From Podochytrium sp. JEL0797 (lineage: Eukaryota > Chytridiomycota > Chytridiomycetes > Chytridiales > Chytriomycetaceae): a DNA stretch of 23,342 bases. The notes beneath the pieces were generated by a model that was not told the DNA's origin, did not search any database, and worked only from the letters and a program-made list of their open reading frames with translations. Made by a program: the position numbers and the translations under genes. Numbering within the stretch: position 1 is the first letter of the stretch; every line of letters begins with the position of its first letter. The stretch lies in contig JADGJG010000343.1 in assembly GCA_027596195.1 (NCBI GenBank), forward strand, positions 1 to 23,342. Direction: 5' to 3'. Shown in pieces: positions 19,740-23,342 of this stretch.

Positions 19740-20355
19740 AAGCTATACTTGCCTTCATTCAAAATTCCAGTGCTCCTGTTGTTCCTCATCACCTGAGTTG
19801 AATAATGCAATGATCCAGTCTTTGCATTGAATTCCATTTCATTGAGCAATATGAGGACATATTTGTGTGAGCACTTCTCAACAAGTGTTCATATGCCCAG
19901 TATCTTGGGGAGTGGAGGGTTTATAAAAGTATTGTGGATGTGCAGGCAAAATGAAATGTACATTTGAGTACAATGGGAATAGGGATGGCTGTAGAGGACA
20001 AGGGAAAGGTGACAAAGGCAGAAAATGTGGCTAATGGGACTAATTAGGATTCATTTCTTCAGGAATTGATATGAGATTGAAAAAAATTCAGGCTCACCTC
20101 TCTTAAACACCAGAAGGACCACAATAGCTGCAAGCATGAACTCTACCAGTACTTCAAAACCATTGAACCACATGGCAGGTGTCAAGTTTGTTGTGAACAC
20201 TGGAGGAAGCACATTCTTTGAGGGGAGGTGAAAGCAGATTAGTTGGGACCAGAGATTAAAGTGATTTAACAGGCTCAAATCATGTGCTTAAAATCCGCAC
20301 AAGGCCCACAATAAAGTGGTCCAAAACATTGCTAATTCATCATAAAAGAATAAAA
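19740..20355. other. AT-rich stretch without a supportable gene
   Basis: Mostly stop-rich. One minus-strand open frame (20278-20051) encodes a 75-residue piece with a hydrophobic run (EFMLAAIVVLLVF) that could be a membrane segment. A GGTGAG donor-like site follows it at about 20097. I do not recognise it and think it is another remnant. Confidence 0.3.
20343..20355 (-). terminator. Pol III terminator of tRNA-Phe
   Basis: Immediately 3' of the tRNA on the minus strand the sequence reads ATTTTATTCTTTTATG: two T4 runs within 16 bases, typical of RNA polymerase III termination. Confidence 0.7.
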
Positions 20356-20428
20356 TGCCGCCTGCGTGGATCGAACACGCTACCTCATGATCTTCAGTCA
20401 TACGCTCTCCCAGATGAGCTAAGGCGGC
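20356..20428 (-). tRNA. tRNA-Phe (GAA)
   Basis: On the minus strand the 73 nt fold as a full cloverleaf. The acceptor stem GCCGCCT/AGGCGGC has seven pairs with discriminator A. The D arm is GCTC..GAGC and the anticodon arm TATGA-CTGAAGA-TCATG (GAA anticodon, one G-U pair). The T arm is GCGTG-TTCGATC-CACGC. There is no intron. The internal promoter is present: A box around TAGCTCATCTGGG and B box GTTCGATCC, the element bound by the TFIIIC subunit encoded in this same window. A TTTT tract lies just downstream (plus 20343-20355) as Pol III terminator. It looks intact and functional. Confidence 0.97.
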
Positions 20429-20582
20429 TGAGATATTGTTCAGCTATTTATTAATGAGTGTCAACTATATTTTGCTTCTGAGCTCCTTCAGTTTGCTTTC
20501 TAAAAATCTGAAATTAAATTCAAGCGTTAACAAGCCATTTTCAAGATGACAAATCAAGATTAACATAAATGTAAAGAAGGTT

Positions 20583-21785
20583 TCATTGAGCAAACCATGA
20601 TTTACTTTGGGGTGTGAATGTCATAATTGCCTCACACATGTAAGGAGAGTCAGGGTTCGCATTCTTGAAAGTATCACGTGCCTCCCCAACCTTGTCCTTG
20701 AATGGCCTGTTGAGACCAACATCCAAAAGCTGTGCTTGTGAGGTGCAGCTTGCTGGGATGAGAATTAGATCAGTTTGATGCTTTTCGAGAGCAAGTCGAA
20801 CTGCAGAGGTATAATGCGCAGAGAAGCAGTCCATGGTGAGAATGAACCACGGTGCCCAGAGCTTTTGCAGCTTGCACTTTGCCATCTCGGCAACAACCAT
20901 TGGCTTCCAAATAATCCTGATCCACAGCAGCATCACATACACATCACACCAGGCATTGTGCTGGAAAGCGACAAGAACGCGCTTGTCATAGATGGTACAC
21001 GTTCTGGAATGTGCCTGCTTCTCAAGCTGACCCATCAACTTGCCCTTGAACACACAAAGGGGCACCAGTTTGATGGAGCCATCCAAATTCAAAGCCAAAA
21101 GAACAGTAACAGAACTGCATTCATACTTAGTTGCATTGATGTTTATTGTTTTGACACCCTTCACATTCACAGTCGACTCCACCATCTCCCCAAAAGGACA
21201 CAGCATCTCATCCATGCTAAACACCCGACATGTGCGTCTGTTGCATGACTGCCTTCACATCATCGACAAAAAGCTTGGTTTGAAAAGCCACACCCACTGC
21301 TGGTAATTGGGTGACATGGGTCTTGCGTCAGAAACTCAAGTTGTGGCGGCGGAGAAAGCGCCACACATGTGCACGCTTTTTTGATTGCCGCCAAGCAGAC
21401 GCGGTTCCGCTTCTGAAAAGCTCGACAGGACATTGTCGATGGAAACTTTGCGGCTGAGGGAGCGCGCCATGAGGATGTCATCAAGAATGAGGACCTCGTG
21501 TTCTTTTGCGGCGGGAGGGCATCCTTTGTGGAGAGGAAACTTGCTCTTGTCGGGGGCAGCCATCAAATCATCGTAGTCATACGCCCATTGCGAGATTTGG
21601 GAGTGGTGGACTCCAAACTTGCGCGCAACAGCTGAATGGTTTGGGTTGCGGTGGTAGTAGTCGACTACTTGAATCTTGAACCAAATGTTGCGCTTGTGTT
21701 TCTTGGGGATGCGGCGGGCATTCGCGGTTTGGCGTGGCTTGCTGAATTGACCGTCTTTACGAGGGCGTGGGTGACAACGGTGGAT
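20583..21785 (-). pseudogene. Broken pogo/Tigger-type (DDE_1) transposase
   Basis: The N-terminal part (about 21785-21336) has a centromere protein B/psq-type helix-turn-helix (IWFKIQVVDYYHRNPNHSAV, ARKFGVHHSQISQWAYDYDD). A second HTH_Tnp_Tc5-like region follows. The frame then changes near 21360 (piece RRHNLSF, TGA, then KTHVTQLPAV) and again near 21230 into the catalytic core. There FSMDEM, FILTMDCFSAHYT and QLLDVGLNRPFKDKV carry the three catalytic Asp of pogo-like DDE/DDD enzymes. The core is open from 21224 to the stop at 20583. At least two frameshifts and one in-frame stop make it inactive, but the damage is slight, so the insertion is probably not ancient. Terminal inverted repeats were not found by eye. 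Confidence 0.85.
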
Positions 21786-21972
21786 AGTTCTCTTGGTTCG
21801 GTTTGGTCAGCAACAAGAATCGAATCACATGAATTAAAATGCAATCTTACATTGTACCAAAGGCCTGTGTTCATCCACAGGAAACGCAGGAGTCATAGAA
21901 GCAACCAGGGCAGCATTTTGTGCTGTTTGTTCCATGTCCGAAATTTGTTTTCAGGCATAATGTGATCACATC

Positions 21973-22309
21973 TCACGCACAACCAACACCTTGATGGATA
22001 AGCTTAATTTCTTCAAGCTCCAATGGATCCATTAAACTCAAGTCGTGCTCATCATTATAGGAGTCAACAACATCACCGAAGTCGTAAAACAAGGGAGCGT
22101 CTTTGTCCTCGAAATCATCGACCTCACAGTCGGAGATATTTCCCTCGTGCTCATACTGAAGGATGCCGTCTGCTTCGGGCACGTCCTCATAAGCGTTGTT
22201 GTCTTCTTCGTCAAAATCAGGCCCTGTCATTTCAAGCAAATCAGCTTAGGTCAAGTTTACTATGAGTTCGGTATATATACATACCAGTTGCTTCTGGTGT
22301 AGAGTCCAT
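21973..22309 (-). CDS. Acidic two-exon ORF beside the pogo transposase
   Basis: ATG at 22309 begins MDSTPEAT. A 61-bp intron (22284-22224, GTATGT donor, CTAAGCTGAT branch region, ACAG acceptor) leads in phase to the second exon (22223-21973). That exon continues GPDFDEEDNNAYEDVPEAD and ends LEEIKLIHQGVGCA. The product is 91 residues and strongly acidic (Asp/Glu-rich). It has no stop or frame break, unlike the transposase 190 bases downstream on the same strand. It may be the spliced 5' part of the same element's mRNA; a GTGAG donor-like site overlaps the stop. It could also be an accessory protein of the element or an unrelated small gene. No family recognised. Confidence 0.5.
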
Positions 22310-22589
22310 GCCATAACTGGAGTTGTTGGGGGCACCACTTGGATGGGTTTGAGGGGTGGAAATGAAAGTTTTTTTTTGCACGTTTTCGGCGGAACATCGC
22401 TATTAATATTCTCTTGTGATTGCGTGATTTAAATATCAGGCCATGTTTCAAGAAGGAAAATGAAAGAATTCACTTGTTGTGTTGCACTTCAAATTGTGGC
22501 ACAGAATTTTCTGCACATCAGGGTGCAACAACCTATCATACGGTACCAATGTAAATCAGTTTCCCAGATTGTCGCAATTCCGAACACAC

Positions 22590-22628
22590 CGCACTTCAAC
22601 TTTCTTAACTTTGAGGAGTTGAAGTGCG
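22590..22628. repeat. 11-bp perfect inverted repeat (hairpin)
   Basis: CGCACTTCAAC at 22590-22600 is perfectly complementary to 22618-22628, with a 17-nt spacer. It could be a remnant of transposon termini or a simple hairpin. Confidence 0.6.
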
Positions 22629-22821
22629 CAGTTGTTTCTGGATCAAGTTTGAGTACTTGGTATTTTGAGTGCTTGGCAATGCTTGTACACTTGGCAGTTT
22701 GAGTGATGTCAGTTTAAGCGCAGCTTGTGTGCTTGGCGGATATTTATGCTTAGGTTACTCTTCTCTTATCACAAGGGTTTCGCTCTGAATCGGTTTTTAT
22801 CGTTTTTTATCGGTTCTATCT

Positions 22822-22891
22822 TGGTGATGGCTTGTGCAATTGGTGCATGCAGGCTCTTTCCGATGGTGATGGCGCGTGCAACTAGTGCATG
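22822..22891 (+). repeat. 28-bp direct repeat, offset 42 bp
   Basis: TGGTGATGGC..GTGCAA..GTGCATG occurs at 22822-22849 and again at 22864-22891 with four or so mismatches. Origin unknown; possibly a local duplication. Confidence 0.65.
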
Positions 22892-23342
22892 TGGGATTCT
22901 TCTTTGATTTTCCATTTTGAGTGTTTTGAGCACTCACTATAAGAGTGCGTGTTTTTTCCTTTCGTTGATTTTTGGTTGAAAATATAAACATTTTCGAGCC
23001 TATTTGCTTCCTACTTCTCTCTGGAACTCCTAACAGCACAAGTCCCGGTCTTGTATTCTCTCCAACTCTCCTACTCTCATACCTTGAGACTCGAGTCTTA
23101 ACCAAAAATGCCATCCATGTTAACAAAGCATGGGCTTATGGAGACGGAAGAGAGCGAGAGGAAAGTCAGTCTGTTTGGTCTTGCGCCAGGAGTGTCAGAG
23201 TCAATTGGCGAAATCAAATCGACCATGGAGGGGGGGAAGTCGACTTCTTATTTTTTTTTTAACTGGACCCGCCGCTGGCTTTATTTGCAATGGAATACAT
23301 ATAAACAAATATCCAAATTAAAAAACACCTGCCATTACCCTG

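Larger units (their letters stand above)
22310..23342. other. AT-rich terminal stretch without a supportable gene
   Basis: Open frames are short and uncharacteristic. Contents worth noting are an 11-bp perfect hairpin (22590-22628), a pair of 28-bp direct repeats (22822-22849 and 22864-22891), and T-rich and A-rich runs near 23250 and 23320. The region just upstream of 22310 may hold the promoter of the acidic ORF or the end of the pogo element. Confidence 0.4.

Noticed and set aside
23328..23342. Window end resembles the start of the small gene at 3963 (shared CCATTACCCT)
   Set aside because: Only about ten identical bases before the window ends; too short to claim a second copy.

Overview
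The window looks like nuclear DNA of a fungus, probably an early-diverging (chytrid-like) one. Genes are split by short GT-AG introns, mostly 40-150 bp. A homoaconitase of the fungal alpha-aminoadipate lysine pathway is present, and so is a helical protein resembling the augmin subunit HAUS4, which yeasts lack. The lineage call is inference: no rRNA or other taxonomic marker is present.

Layout. Bases 1-96 are the 3' end of an unidentified + strand gene. 681-3195 (+) is LYS4 (homoaconitase) in six exons. 3963-4160 (+) is a short, probably well expressed Cys-containing protein. 4378-5665 (+) is a split gene of unknown family that carries a one-base frame break in a C8 run. 5742-13530 (-) is an intact 18-exon gene for the B-block-binding (largest) subunit of TFIIIC, about 2206 residues. 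It has a canonical PHD finger inserted between its N-terminal winged-helix part and a long disordered linker. 13633-14208 (-) holds coding-like but frame-broken sequence. 14399-15051 (+) is the HAUS4-like gene, and 15580-16653 (+) is a further poorly resolved split gene.

From about 16.6 kb to the end the DNA becomes AT-richer and gene-poor, and reads as a transposon graveyard. It holds a broken hAT transposase C-terminus, a foldback element bounded by perfect 19-bp inverted repeats, a decayed RecQ-type helicase, an intact tRNA-Phe(GAA), and a broken pogo/Tigger transposase. Next to the last is an intact acidic two-exon ORF. Long C homopolymers and one G-rich tract are scattered through the window.

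The best candidate for something undescribed is the TFIIIC-PHD architecture: the tRNA-promoter-recognition subunit appears to carry its own histone-reader-type zinc finger. The window also contains a typical TFIIIC target, the tRNA-Phe gene with A and B boxes. All splice sites were placed by eye from GT/AG signals and reading-frame continuity.
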